Numbered from the stretch's first letter, positions 1 through 10,376 are shown. The stretch is DNA of 20,381 nucleotides from Sphacelaria rigidula (GCA_964200075.2 CAXNAA020000536.1:1-20381), one strand, 5' to 3'. The notes: generated from the sequence alone by a model not told the origin. Numbers and translations: made by a program.

Positions 1-922
1 GGGGGGGCGGGGGGGGGGAGCGCGAGGAGTCCACACTTGATGATTTTGGATCATGGCACATATTAATGCAAATGGTTCCGAAATAAAGTTTTTTTTTTTT
101 TCTGCCTTTTCCCGGCTCTTACCGCGGGTCAGCGTACGATATCTGACCGAACCTCATATCAACGTGTCCGGAAGGGCAATACCGAGGTTGTCACTAGCGT
201 GACCAGCGTGATGGATTGATTGGGATCTCTATTTTCCTGTTATTCGGCGTCAAGAAAATAATCCGATGTGGCTTTATTCACCATTTTCACGGATGACTTG
301 ATGTTAGAGGCCCGAATCGAAGATAAAATACCTTCTATTTGCATGATGCTTCCGGATACGAGTTAAAAATTTAAGGTCAACACTCGAGAGTTAATGCTAG
401 GAAAAGTTCTGTTGAAATAACCCAATATTTCTTGGGCGAACGAGCTGGTATTCTTCCGTAAGGACGGAAAGCGAACTTCCCACGACGTACACCATACATG
501 TCTCTGGAATAGAAGCACACCACATATTCAACGGCTAGGACTTCAAGTCATCGGAGTTTCGAATATAATCGTGAAAGTCGAACCTGAGCTGTCATGTTTC
601 GAATGTAGTCGTACAGGTCGACTCTGAGTCGCCGTCGTCATTATCCAAGTTGAATCCGATGTGTCGACTCTGAGTCTTCCACCACTTGTTGAATTCAGCA
701 TCATGGGTGGAAAATCACGGGTGAAGAATGTTGACACGTGTGAAACATACATTTTCCTGCAGGGCACTTACAGCAAAAACGTTTAAATCTCGAGGTGCAT
801 TGCGGGGCAGACTTGTCACGTCCGAACATGCTTCAGACGCAGTCTCACTTGTTTTGTGAAGCACTACTGTTGTCTCCTCCGTAACATACCAATCACACGT
901 TCAACTGGGACATCACACATAC
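1..922 (-). other. HSPA13-like intron 5, incomplete (GTATGT donor at 922)
   Basis: No exon resembling the next Hsp70 segment is seen on the minus strand. The stretch holds a G-rich tract at the extreme left edge (1-19), a T-run at about 89-100, and a degenerate direct-repeat cluster at about 556-676. Nothing else is recognised. Confidence 0.6.
556..676. repeat. Degenerate direct repeats
   Basis: GTTCGAAT-like blocks (GTTTCGAAT) start at 556 and 596. GTCGACTCTGAGTC occurs exactly at 617-630 and 663-676, 46 bp apart, with a diverged form near 577-590. The spacing of 40-46 bp suggests an old tandem array of two to three units inside intron 5. Confidence 0.6.
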
Positions 923-1112
923 CTGAAGCCCTGCCAGACGAAACGCTTCCACAGTAGCGCCTCGTTGGCGTTGGTCAAACTTTGCGGGAACAGCGATGAC
1001 TGCCTTGTTCACTTGCTTGTGCCCAAGATAATCAGCGGCCCATTTGAGCAGGTGGCGCAGGACGTGCGAGCCTACAGTCTGCGGGGATACAGCACCAGGA
1101 TGCCCTGAGCGC
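923..1112 (-). CDS. HSPA13-like exon 5 (VPAxF motif), last exon in window
   Basis: The acceptor catgttag^GCG is chosen because it restores phase 2; the next AG, eight bases downstream, would break the frame. The donor is CTTCAG^GTATGT (phase 0). The exon encodes VSPQTVGSHVLRHLLKWAA and AVIAVPAKFDQRQRG, ending in LAGLQ. Family members continue here with a NEPTAA-type segment, which is not found in the remaining 922 bases to the left, so the next exon is outside the window. Confidence 0.93.
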
Positions 1113-4100
1113 CTAACATGAAAAATGAAGATAACAACACATTCCATGTTTTGGGCATCAAAATTGGCTACCGAGGTAAGAATGCTTGCATTGCCAGACG
1201 AACACCACTATGGGTCATCAACGCTCAATATAGTACATTCAATCCGTGAAGGTGCTGACCCCCTGCAGGGCACCAGCTTATGGTTGAGCATGGCCGCAAC
1301 ACCATTGTCACGCTCTGCCAAACTCGTCTATTAACTCATGCACGAAAGTTACCTGTAGGTACCGCGCCCCCCGCACTCACTTCAGTTCGAAAAACGCCTC
1401 CGATAGATCATCTTGTGTGCGGACCAACTTGAATTGATGCTCCGCTGCTTCCTCAGACACCGCGTCATCGGAGAACCTGAGAGCGCACCAACAACGAGCA
1501 CGAAGATGCTCATATGTTAATCCCGTATACGACAGGGTTGCACATAGTGGCTGTTTATGAGGTTGCGCAGACTGATGGTTGGGATGCACACTACTCGTAC
1601 GAAAAAAGAGCAATGTAGGAGGCATAGAAAATCCATCTACGCACGTCTCTCATGTGGCTACGGTACGGCAAGACATCGTACAGCAGCTACCAGAGGTAAC
1701 GGATGACCGGCCCGCCCAAGTAAAAATTACGTGGAAGAGTACTTACGCTCTGCCGATGAAACGCTTCGCGCCGTAGATGGTGCTTGCGGGGTCGCTTTCC
1801 AGAAACTGGATGGCGTCGTGGCCAACCTCCACGAGTCCATCGTCGAGAAACGACACCACCGAAGGAAGCAGAGGATTTCCGTTCGGTCCAGATATTATTG
1901 TCACCTTTCCGCCCTGGAGAAATACAGCGTCGCGAATCGCAGCGAACATTCAAATAAACAAGTCTTGGACCGGAAAATTCTACTCATACCACTTGCGTCT
2001 CACGTTTTGAGTCAACCTCGTGTGACGCAATATATAAACAACACGCTTCTAGCTGGCAATTTTTTCGTGTATATTTATCTGCAAATGAATATGTTCGCAG
2101 ATGTAGCAATGACGCGTGCACGACATACTGTCTGCATTTCCCACAAAGCTGGTGTTTCACCCTAGGCTGGACGAAGAACGCGGCAAGAAGAGGCGTGTGC
2201 TGGTCGACCTTTACACTAAATAAAAACATTTTCATCGGTTTACTACCTTCGCTGGCAATCTGTCGCCCCTCTTTTTCAATTCAATCGATTTTGGGGTGAA
2301 GCGCATCAAGTCTATTACAGGCAATCGCTACCGCTCGCAGGCGACAAAACAAACGTGATTCATATTGATATCGGCAATTGAGGCAGCACCACCGCGGACA
2401 CAAGGTTTTGCGTGTATATCTCTGTGATTTGCTGTACTCAGGTACGAAGCTCTTCCCGCTCAGGAGACGCAGCGGGACACGAGTACTATAATCGATTCCT
2501 CGAGGTCGGCACGCAGTCGTCTGCTAAACCTGGGTATCGTAGAGCCACCGTTAGCATGCGGAATAAGGGGACCAGCTGCAGATAGAAAGTCCTCAAGGTT
2601 TCCCGACTAGATGAATCCAAAAGTTCAGTTTACCCAACCAGAATGCCAACAGGTATGCTTTGTATGTATCACCTCGTGTGCTACTTCCATTGTGTTGTGC
2701 TGTGTCCCCAATTTGCTTCGAGTTACTGGCACCACAAACCACACCGAATACCATTCCGCAGGGACTTCGTCAGACACCAACTTGATTAGTGTCGTGGGCT
2801 ATATAAGATGTGCACGGCTTGATTGCACGTTGTACGCCTAGTTCTCGACACGTTTTTGCAGCGCTGTTGTGCATCGGACACGCATCTATTTATAGTCATG
2901 GATCGTATCACCTTGACACCTTGACAATTGATGCAGCGTTGTGTATTTGGAGGCACAAGTGAGGGTAACAAATGAGACTAAGTGCGCGTAACACTGCCCA
3001 CAACAAGCCACGCTAGTATCACCCTGTCGGTCATGATCCGCCACTATTGTATCTGTCGGGTGTTACGCACTCACTTTACTCGTGTATCGTGCTAATCGCA
3101 GCTCCCATGCTACAAGCAATGAACCCTGCTTCGTTCTTGGTGGATCGGGACAATTTCACCGCGTTTGCGCTTGGTTTCCGAGCCTGTGGTCATGTCTATT
3201 TTTACTGGGAATTTGATGGGCCAAACGAGGTCAAATGTTACAACTACAACAACGTCAGAAATCCGTTCAAATAGCGCAGTGCGAAATAGCTGCGGAGAGG
3301 TTGCCTGTACACTGACACCACTCGATTGCTCCCGTATGTGGAGTGTACGCCCACATACATCTTTCCTCCGTTCTGTGGTAAGCGCAAGTATTTCGACAAA
3401 ATTGGTCCATGACAGACAAGAGGGACACAAGAATTGACGGCAGTGGCGGGTGGGATGCTCCCTTAGCTGCCGACCACCCAGACTACACAGGCAAACGGTG
3501 TGTGTTTGTGTGTGTTGTCATCCCATCTATTCTGGACGCCAGTCTACACCTGTCGGTATATGTGGGCGCATCAGCCGGGGTCACACAGAAGGAAGGTCAA
3601 CAGAGGATTTTTTTTTGTTTTGTTTGGTTTTAGTACTCCACCTTCCTCCTGCGGTGCTTACCTTGTTTTTTTGTCGCGAGAGGAGTCCAGCGGTCCCTTT
3701 CCCTCGTCGACTGTTGAGTCGATTTTTTGTGTTTCCATGACGTACTCGCTCTCTACTGTTGAGCATGGTGTGGGAAAAAATCCCAGATCGTGTGACTGCA
3801 CCGAGATTCGAACCCACGACCCAACCGTTAGAAGGTTACGAGGTTGCCGACTGAGCCACCGAGGAGACCGGCTGGGCGGTACTGTATTGTATTGTACTGC
3901 GCTGTTGGGAGTATTCGAGGGGTACGGTTGTAGCCAGTGCCGCGTACTGAACCAAGTTCTTGGGGGTGTCCGCGTGTTTCTCGCGGGGCGAGGAGGGGGG
4001 GTGGGGGGACGTTTGGATCATATATAGAGAAACTTGTTACGAATTTGCTGTCCTCGTGGGTTGGGAAACGAGACCGAATATACCACCGCAAGTCTTTCCG

Positions 4101-7100
4101 CGGTGGCTGCAGCTTGCTGCACGACTCAGGTAAAAGTATTCTTCTGTAGCACCCATCGGCGCTATGTGCTCATGGGATGTATTGTACACAATTTTCTGGC
4201 ACATGGAAGGAAGAATCGAGGTTTGTGTCGGGTGCAAATTTTGCGCTGCTCGAAAAAATAAAACATTGCTAAAAAGCGTACAGACGGTACAATCGAAAAA
4301 GGCTACTGCTACACACTGACTGAAGTCAAAAAAAGACCGTACATTACGGCGGATGCAGATGGACATGAGATAAGCACAACATGTCTACAGAGATCAACCG
4401 ATCGCACGCTGCAGGCGGAAGTGGGCAGTGTACATGGTAAGAGATGGTAAACCAGTCAGCGGCCGCATGACCAGCATAGCGTTAAAGACGCCGTGAGCAG
4501 CGTGGACATGATGAGACACATCACGCGTCCCGTGTGCTCACCCCAAGCACAATATATTGCAATATACGAACACACCCTGACCCCCCAAAAATACAAAAAA
4601 ATACCACGTTCAGTGTGCCCATCCAAGTTACAAGGATAACATAGAAAGTTTTTTTTCAAACAGAAACAGATGACACCAGACGGTGCCATGGTTGCACAGG
4701 TGCCGTGAACAATGTAGGGCAAAGACCATGCGCCACAGGGATAACCAGCGATGACAACGGTTGACAGCGATATATCTTTGTGTCGTACCTCCCTTACGAA
4801 CTACACGCTGTATTCAAGCACTGTGATTGTAATATTCGCTGGCTGGACCCGTCGATGTAGATGCTGCGATTTCGTTCTTCTGGGTTTATATTTTTGGCTA
4901 CTACTAACTCTACCCGTACTGTCTGTACATGAAAAGGGCAGTACAATCAGCACAGTAACGACTCCACTCTTGTATAATACTTTTACTATTTCGATACCAA
5001 AGCATATTTTCTCGTTTCATTTCTCGCCCTTAAACTCTGCCTGATGAGGTATCTTCGAACCACCCATCTTTGCTACCAATTTTCTCCGCAAGTGCTTCAA
5101 CTTATGGAGAGCATATTGGTGCCCCGTGTGCGCGTAAACATGCTCTGTGCGTAGTCGCTAACCGCATCGTCTTTCTTGTGTTCCCGCAGCGTGATTTTGA
5201 GCCGAGACGCAAGCAGCCATGAAAGTAATCTGAGAGTGCTTTCTCCCGTAAATTTTCCCGACGCGCCGAGGGGAAAGTCGATGCCGTTCCTATTATAGCG
5301 TGTCGGGGTGTTGAAACGTGTTAGTAGAAGTTGGGGCGCGTTGCATGCCCTTTGTAGCGAGGAACCGCACCTCGGAGTTGCTGTTTCAAGGTGCAAATGG
5401 TATATTTCGAAGCTTGTCGAGGGGGTCATTTCACCGGAGGCGGAGGCGGGGACGCGCCGACCGAGAAAAACATAGTAGTTTGACCATAGCCAAAACCACG
5501 TTCATGTTTAGTCTTGAAGATTTCGTCTTGTTCAGTTCAGGTCGTGTGTCACGCTTTGCGATTTCCTCCACCCGTTCATTGACCGCAATAGTTTACCGTT
5601 GGCGGCTAAACCGAGGAAGAACACCTATGACCAGTGTTTAAAAAAATAATCACGTTGAAAGGTGCACAAAATCCAAGTGGGATCGTATTAACCACATTGG
5701 GCGTGTTACGCTGCACACAGTAGTCAGTACAGCACGGCCACCCATTATTGCACTGATTGTAGTGGCTGTCCTCTTTGTTCACACAGTACAGTACAATCAG
5801 TGCGAACTCAGTACAAACTGTTCTCCACTATACAGTCACAGCAACGTGCCGACCCGTGCAATGTTGTGCATGGTCCAGCATAGCAAATCGAACAAGGCAG
5901 TAAGCACGCTGCACACACCAGTAATACCGCACGGTATGGATATGCGCTGTGCTGTACTGTACTGTACTGACTATTATCTGAATACAACAGTGCACACAAC
6001 ACACCAGCGTGCGGTGGTGTGCTGTACTGCTTTTCTGTGTTGTATGGGCTCGGCATCTCTCCCCCACCGTCCGCCTCATATGTGTGCTTCCTGCAAGAGA
6101 CTTTCGGCCATAACAAGTGGCGACCTCTTTTTTCGACCACTTTTGGGGGTCAAAACCACTTTTTTGGATCGAGTAAAAGTGGCTCGACCATCATTGGTGG
6201 ATCTCACCACCTGAGATGATTAGATACTGATTGGCTGTAGTCAAACCACTTTCGCAGACACCCTGTTATGCTCATACAAACAACAAAAAACAAAAATACG
6301 CCAACCAAGTCCGCACCGTACATGTTGAACTCCCTCAACTATCACCACAAGTGGAGGGGGGTCATCGACCACCTAAAAGCTGCCCCAACGACCAGATTGG
6401 GGAAAATTAAACGTATTTCAATATTTTCAAGGCTATGCCGCAAAAACAAACATTTACGTACTAAAACTACAGGAACATGAAAAATATTTCATCAAGAAAC
6501 CTCAACTCTGAGCCAAGACCTGGCTCATGTCCAAGGCACAGGCACTGCTGGACAGGTGAGATCTAGTTCATGTACAGTCCATATTTGCCTTAGTCCCTCT
6601 GCGGCGACGCAGGTGCCAAATTTCAAGACATTTGAGTCTCTCGACGGAGCTTGTTTGTGGTCACTAATCACGTAGCCTGCACATGCACGATATCACCCGG
6701 CGGAAAGCACCACGCAACAAATCGCGCAAACTTCGTCGTCGTGGTCATTGAGATATGCTTCACCAACGAAAGGGTTCCCTCACGTTGAAGTAGGCGCGAG
6801 TTCATTGGTTCAGGTAGAAAATTCAAAGTTTGTGTTCTGCGAGGTACGGGTACGTTCTGTAGGGTACGAGGTTCGTTGCAGAACTTACAGAACTGTCGGG
6901 TACCGGTATGAAAGTCTTACAGAAATTACAGGACTTGTCGGGTACGGTATGGGAGGCTTAGAGGAAACCGGCACCGGCAATCGGGTAGCTCTTTCAAGGA
7001 ATGCCCGCCCGTCGGGTTAGGGTAAGTTTTTGTACAGAATCACAGAACTGTCGGATAAGGGTATGGGAGGCTTACAGAACTCACATAATCTGTCGGGTCG

Positions 7101-10085
7101 GGTACGAAGGTTGCACAGGAAACCGTACCCGCAACCGGGTTTCATATCAAGAGCATACCCGTGCCCCCCCGTAACGGTACGGGAAGTTCACAAAACTGCC
7201 GGGTACGGTAAATACCCGGCAAAATACCCCGGGTATTCAGAAAACCGTACCCTACAGAACACAACCTTGGAAATTCCCCAGATTCGTAATGTTATACAGG
7301 ACGCTTGCTTCACCGGAGATTCGCTGTCCTCGACGTGGGGGCAAGCGTGAATACATCATTCTTAAGAAAATACATGACGAGATTTGAGCGTGCGAGAGGA
7401 TCTGGAAACACAACAACCACCTTCATATTGTTCATGTCAAGAGTACCCCCAACTACTCCGAACATGGCTGTGAAACGCACCTTTGAATACACGATGGTTT
7501 AGGCCACCTCACTAACTGATCGTTACACTGTACGGCATGAGTGATGACCTTGTGCCAGCGGTTCACGTCCTAGACAACCACCAATTACTATTTTTTTTTT
7601 TTCTAACCTTTGTGCGGCAACGGTCACGGTCTATTCGTTAAAACCTACCTACATAGTATATATATACATATATTCAAGCCCGCGCATGTGAGCTAGTTAC
7701 TGAGCCCAATTTTTCATCAATTGTTTGATCAAAACGGAGGATATTTCGGGCGCAGGCTACCCCTGCTGCATGTCGTTCTCCGTTACATGAGTTATGGGGC
7801 CACGTCAAGAGTTCAGATCGGGAGGAGGCTTCAAAGTTTGTGCGACGGTGTGCAGAACCACCGCCTGTATTGTTCTGTTCATGCATGCAAAGTAGTGAAC
7901 AGCGTATCTGATCGCTGCGAGGGTGTGTGCACTTGGCAACTATAACAACCCCGATTTGTGATCGAATCACGGCGATTCTTATCGATAATAAAATGGCCAG
8001 CGAAATAAGTGACGGGAACAATTTTGTGCATTTCCGCCTGCTTTTTGCAGTTTGGGTCCGAGCATATTTGGATGCACATAACGACAAAATGCGGTGCAAG
8101 TTATCAACCGACGGCAAATAGTATTACCCACCTCGAAGTTGTTCACACGGGGTGATCACCAGATGCAATACGTCCCATGCAGCATCCGACAGCCTTGGCC
8201 GTAGTTCTCAATCAACTTGTTGATTATATACGCTTGATTTTGTGTCAATCCACCACGAACTGAAGCAGCAGAGCATGTTTTCGGACAAACGCGTCACCTC
8301 AAATTAACGTTTCTCCAAAAAAATGCAACAACCTTTCACGCAGTTGGCTGCTGCTTTCAAACATCTCATCCACGTCACTGGAAGAAATACCCTGTACTGC
8401 GGCGCACTGCGGCGACTTCTGGAGGTGTCAGGCGTCCAGCGTGAGCGTAGTGTAGGTGCCGGTGCATGCATTGAAATATTGACCCCATGTTTCCACCGTT
8501 TACGTCACGGCAGGGTAGGGACGGATCCCCTATGGGGTTGACTTCGGTTGGCAATGGCGTTGACAAACGCGCCACTCACTGGGTAAGCTCGGCAACCAGG
8601 TTACCTTTTTTTTTTGCGCTGGCGATTTTTTTGTGGTAACTATGACGGTGGTCGAGCTATATCATATTCTACGGGGTGGGAGAACCTCCATTCCGCGCAA
8701 AGGGGACGATGATACTATGTAGTATTCAAATGGAGAGACACCCATAAGGCAGTGTGAAAGCCGTAGCTGTCGATGGAAGTCGTGAGATCAGAAAAGGAAG
8801 CAACTCATCGGAGGGTGTCATCCAAATGCAAGGTAACCAGTACTTGCTTCGGGCCGAACAGTCTTAGCAGGATGTAGCTCACCCTTCATGCGACTCGCCG
8901 ACTATATCACGGCCCTTTGCGCTCCGTGATTGATTACGAGTCCGTGATTGCGAGTCCGGTCCGGCGAAAGCCCGTCGTGCTCCGTCCCGGCTTTGTAGCG
9001 ATGCGAGACCGATGATCAACTGACTACAACTGTATTGTATGCAAGACCACGAGTATACCCACGTTTCCACCGGTGGTACGTCACAACCGCTGGACTTTCA
9101 TCTGATTGGTACGACACGTCTTTATCGCTGCGTATTCGCTCGGTAAAGTTAAAGGTCCTGTTTTGGGCCATTGCAGCAGCGAGCGCAGAAACGAGATAAT
9201 GAAATGAAGCAACTACGACAAAAATGACGTGGACCAATCAGATCGGATATTTTCGATTCCGCCGCTCATTTCCATTGACCAACTACACGCCCTCTTGCTC
9301 GGAACAAAACTTGTTCCGCAACCACTCTTATCGAGAAAGAACGCAGTTCGATCGATTTTTGTGTTCATCATTCCCTCAAGTGCCGCCATCAGGTCGTGTC
9401 GGAAATGGCTGCACAGTGCGAAATGGCGGAGGTGCCGGATTGGCGTATCAGACCGCACGGCGCACTCCGGGGTGGTTGTACCTCAGCAGAGCAGATTTTC
9501 GTGCTATATTTTACTGTTATCCGGGCTGTTTCCCGCTGACACACTTTCTGTTTCAAGAAATGGGACTGTCCTGTTGCACTGGGAACCTGCGCTACTTCGT
9601 GTACAAGATATCACTTTGATGCACGTATAGACATTCGGGTCACATGAAACGATGCAACAGTATTGTGGATTTTTCCTGTCGGCAATCGGCAACGCATCCA
9701 TGACACTGCAGTACAACACGAGTACAATCGCAGGCAGCCCTGTCTGTTGACAAGTACAGATGGCGTACCTCATTGACACCGATGACCGAGTACGTCGTCC
9801 CCAAGTCCACACCTACAACAGTCTGTCGTCCGCGAAAACCAGAAGCTGCAAGCACTGCACACGTACCTAGAACGGTAGCAGAAAGCGCAGTCGTCGGGGG
9901 TGGGTGGGGTTGGGGGGGGGGGGGGGAACAAGCACGATCGACTTGAAAATTTAAAATGGGGGCGTAGGTAGTGTTGCAGGTTGGGGGATAAAACGGTGCG
10001 GACGNNNNNNNNNNCCCACAAACAGCCGTGCGCACCCGCGAAAAAAGAGGCGCGGCCAGCACCCGAAAAGAGGAGGGGGGGGGGG

Positions 10086-10134
<49 letters not shown>

Positions 10135-10376
10135 GAACAAGCACGATCGACTTGAAAATTTAACATGTGGGCGTAGGTAGTGTTGCAGGTTGCGGGATAA
10201 CACGGTGCGGACGCCTGAGGCCGTCTCACGTACACATCAATGGCGTCAACCTCGTTCTTGATATACACGCAGATCCTCGAAGCTGGGGCACGACGAATCT
10301 CACCTACGACAACAGAGACCAGGACCATCAGTTGAGGCCCGGACATGATGGCGAGGCGCCCGCCGACACGCAACAC
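923..10376 (-). CDS. Hsp70-family ATPase, HSPA13/STCH-like, 5' part (5 exons, 3' end off window)
   Basis: The five exons join to 208 residues with every phase matching (1, 0, 2, 2, 0). Residues about 14-35 are hydrophobic after an Arg-containing N-terminus, which suggests a cleaved signal or ER membrane anchor. The Hsp70 nucleotide-binding domain then begins: phosphate loop VGVDLGTTYS (about 42-51), STIYGAKRFIGR (about 101-112) whose Lys107 matches the catalytic Lys71 of Hsc70, and KAVIAVPAKFDQRQR (about 181-195) whose Pro187 and Arg195 match the interdomain-signalling Pro143/Arg151. The TIYxAKRFIG wording, the PSVVSF segment and the anchor favour the microsomal HSPA13 (STCH) type over cytosolic Hsp70 or BiP. 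HSPA13 family members bind ATP, sit in the ER and lack the C-terminal substrate-binding domain; that last trait cannot be tested because the gene leaves the window after residue 208. Two in-frame starts exist, at 10376 and 10346. I use the outer one because it adds basic residues before the hydrophobic stretch. No frameshift or stop is seen. Confidence 0.87.
1381..1476 (-). CDS. HSPA13-like exon 4
   Basis: The acceptor is gcgctctcag^G and the donor CTGAA^GTGAGT. The split codon from exon 3 becomes Ala, giving GRAFSDDAVSEEAAEHQFKL. This is the variable stretch after the AKRxIG motif; the QFKLV segment lines up with the PFKV position of other Hsp70s. The reading frame would hit a stop right after the donor, which supports splicing here. 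Confidence 0.86.
1747..1913 (-). CDS. HSPA13-like exon 3 (ATPase subdomain IA/IB)
   Basis: The exon opens at tttctccag^GGC (phase 0) and closes at AGAGC^GTAAGT (phase 2), giving 55 codons plus two bases. It encodes GGKVTIISGPNGNPLLPS and ends with STIYGAKRFIGR, carrying the catalytic lysine. The match to Hsp70 family order is continuous with exon 2 and exon 4, with no residues missing at the joins. Confidence 0.92.
3608..3868 (-). mobile_element. tRNA-derived SINE-like element
   Basis: On the minus strand the head carries an A box, TGGCTCAGTCGG (3858-3847), and a B box, GGTTCGAATC (3814-3805), 32 nt apart. These are RNA polymerase III internal promoter spacings typical of tRNA genes. A body of about 170 nt follows and ends in an A-rich tail (about 3631-3608, AAACCAAACAAAAC type). 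A tRNA head, an unrelated body and an A-rich tail form the standard SINE plan. The head keeps a five-pair anticodon stem around TTCTAAC, but the acceptor arm does not pair, so it is not a working tRNA. Target-site duplications are not obvious, so the ends are approximate. Confidence 0.62.
3985..4008 (+). repeat. G-rich tract with G-quadruplex potential
   Basis: Runs of four, seven and six G are separated by short spacers, next to a further G-run at 3962-3966. On the transcribed HSPA13-like strand it is C-rich. It lies about 115 bp from the 5' end of the SINE-like element. Confidence 0.5.
5750..5803. repeat. 11-bp perfect inverted repeat
   Basis: GCACTGATTGT at 5750-5760 and its exact reverse complement at 5793-5803 flank 32 nt. 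It sits in a region rich in GTAC-containing simple sequence. It could be the trace of a small inverted-repeat element or chance. Confidence 0.45.
5952..5969. repeat. Short CTGTA pentanucleotide microsatellite
   Basis: CTGTA is repeated three times, followed by CTG. Related TACAGTAC and TATTGTACTG strings recur at about 3877-3900, 5786-5795 and 6022-6030, so the motif is dispersed through this intron. Confidence 0.55.
6156..6182. repeat. Small hairpin CCACTTTT/AAAAGTGG
   Basis: Eight perfect base pairs (6156-6163 with 6175-6182) enclose an 11-nt loop. Further copies of CCACTTT occur at 6137-6144 and about 6246, so the motif is locally repeated. Confidence 0.45.
6817..7277. mobile_element. MITE-like element with imperfect terminal inverted repeats
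   Basis: The first about 33 nt (6817-6849) match the reverse complement of the last about 33 nt (7277-7245) at roughly three quarters of positions, including an unbroken TTGTGTTCTG core. A second, perfect 15-bp inverted pair, GTTCTGTAGGGTACG (6854-6868), lies opposite 7246-7260. The interior is built from diverged copies of an ACAGAACTGTCGGGTACGGTA-like unit (around 6889, 6930, 7043, 7090 and 7193) and two near-perfect small palindromes (7198-7220, 7223-7237). No transposase frame is present. Small size, inverted ends and repeated interior suggest a non-autonomous DNA element or foldback element. No clear target-site duplication was seen, so the boundaries are provisional. Confidence 0.55.
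8923..8957. repeat. Short tandem duplication
   Basis: The unit TCCGTGATTGATTACGAG (8923-8940) is followed directly by the same unit lacking four bases (8941-8954) and then by TCC. This looks like a local slippage duplication within intron 2. Confidence 0.55.
9769..9866 (-). CDS. HSPA13-like exon 2 (phosphate-loop 1)
   Basis: The exon starts after a pyrimidine-rich acceptor (ccgttctag^GT) in phase 1 and ends at GAG^GTACGC in phase 0. It encodes the end of the leader and VVGVDLGTTYSVIGVNE, the diagnostic first ATP-phosphate-binding loop of the Hsp70/actin fold. It is separated from exon 3 by 7855 nt. Confidence 0.88.
9867..10303 (-). other. HSPA13-like intron 1 with poly-G tracts and assembly gap
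   Basis: The intron runs from donor GTGAGA (10303) to acceptor ccgttctag (9867). It contains ten Ns (10005-10014), a long homopolymer G run (about 10075-10133), a shorter one (about 9912-9926) and two 79-bp copies. Its true length is unknown. The long proline or glycine open frames across it are products of the homopolymer and not protein. Confidence 0.65.
9926..10213. repeat. 79-bp direct duplication flanking a sequence gap (probable artefact)
   Basis: Positions 9926-10004 and 10135-10213 match at 75 of 79 bases without indels. Both copies begin next to poly-G and end at GGTGCGGACG. At the four differences the first copy repeats a neighbouring base (for example TAAAA versus TAACA), which looks like low-quality read ends. 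The first copy stops exactly at the Ns. This pattern fits two unmerged contig ends more than a biological duplication. Confidence 0.75.
10304..10376 (-). CDS. HSPA13-like exon 1 (start codon and hydrophobic leader)
   Basis: This exon encodes the first 24 residues and one base of codon 25. It ends at GTAG^GTGAGA, a good donor. The upstream ATG is at 10376-10374 and an alternative ATG at 10346-10344 is in the same frame. The exon was found by asking which upstream ATG frame ends in a donor of phase 1 and continues the hydrophobic run of exon 2. Joining produces a continuous stretch of Val, Leu and Ala, as expected for a signal or anchor sequence. No transcript evidence is available. Confidence 0.68.

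Larger units (their letters stand above)
1914..9768 (-). other. HSPA13-like intron 2, 7855 nt
   Basis: This intron is bounded by GAG^GTACGC at 9768 and tttctccag at 1914, both phase 0. It is about 29 times longer than the two neighbouring introns (270 and 268 nt). It contains a SINE-like element (3608-3868), a MITE-like element (6817-7277), a G-rich tract (3985-4008), a CTGTA microsatellite (5952-5969), short inverted repeats and several T-runs. I found no protein family in any frame, so there is no support for a nested gene. Stretches 1914-3607, 4009-5749, 7278-8922 and 8955-9768 show nothing I recognise. Confidence 0.75.

Noticed and set aside
1731-2165. 144-codon plus-strand frame
   Set aside because: It lies antisense to the conserved Hsp70 exon at 1913-1747 and resembles no family.
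3790-3868. Functional tRNA gene
   Set aside because: The acceptor arm does not pair, the T-stem has a mismatch, and the segment is attached to a SINE-like body and A-tail.
3500-4027. 175-codon plus-strand frame
   Set aside because: It runs antisense through the SINE-like element, including its tRNA head and A-tail, so it is not a gene.
6840-7260. CRISPR-like or satellite array
   Set aside because: The repeats are diverged, unevenly spaced and in both orientations, which fits a foldback or MITE-like element better.
9224-9630. Two overlapping open frames of about 130 codons on the plus strand
   Set aside because: There is no recognisable domain, they overlap in two frames, and they lie within the large intron of the opposite gene.
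9640-10376. Open frames of 124-187 codons rich in proline on the minus strand
   Set aside because: They are produced by the poly-G tract and cross the N gap. Only the stretches at 10376-10304 and 9866-9769 within them are coding, and these are joined by splicing.
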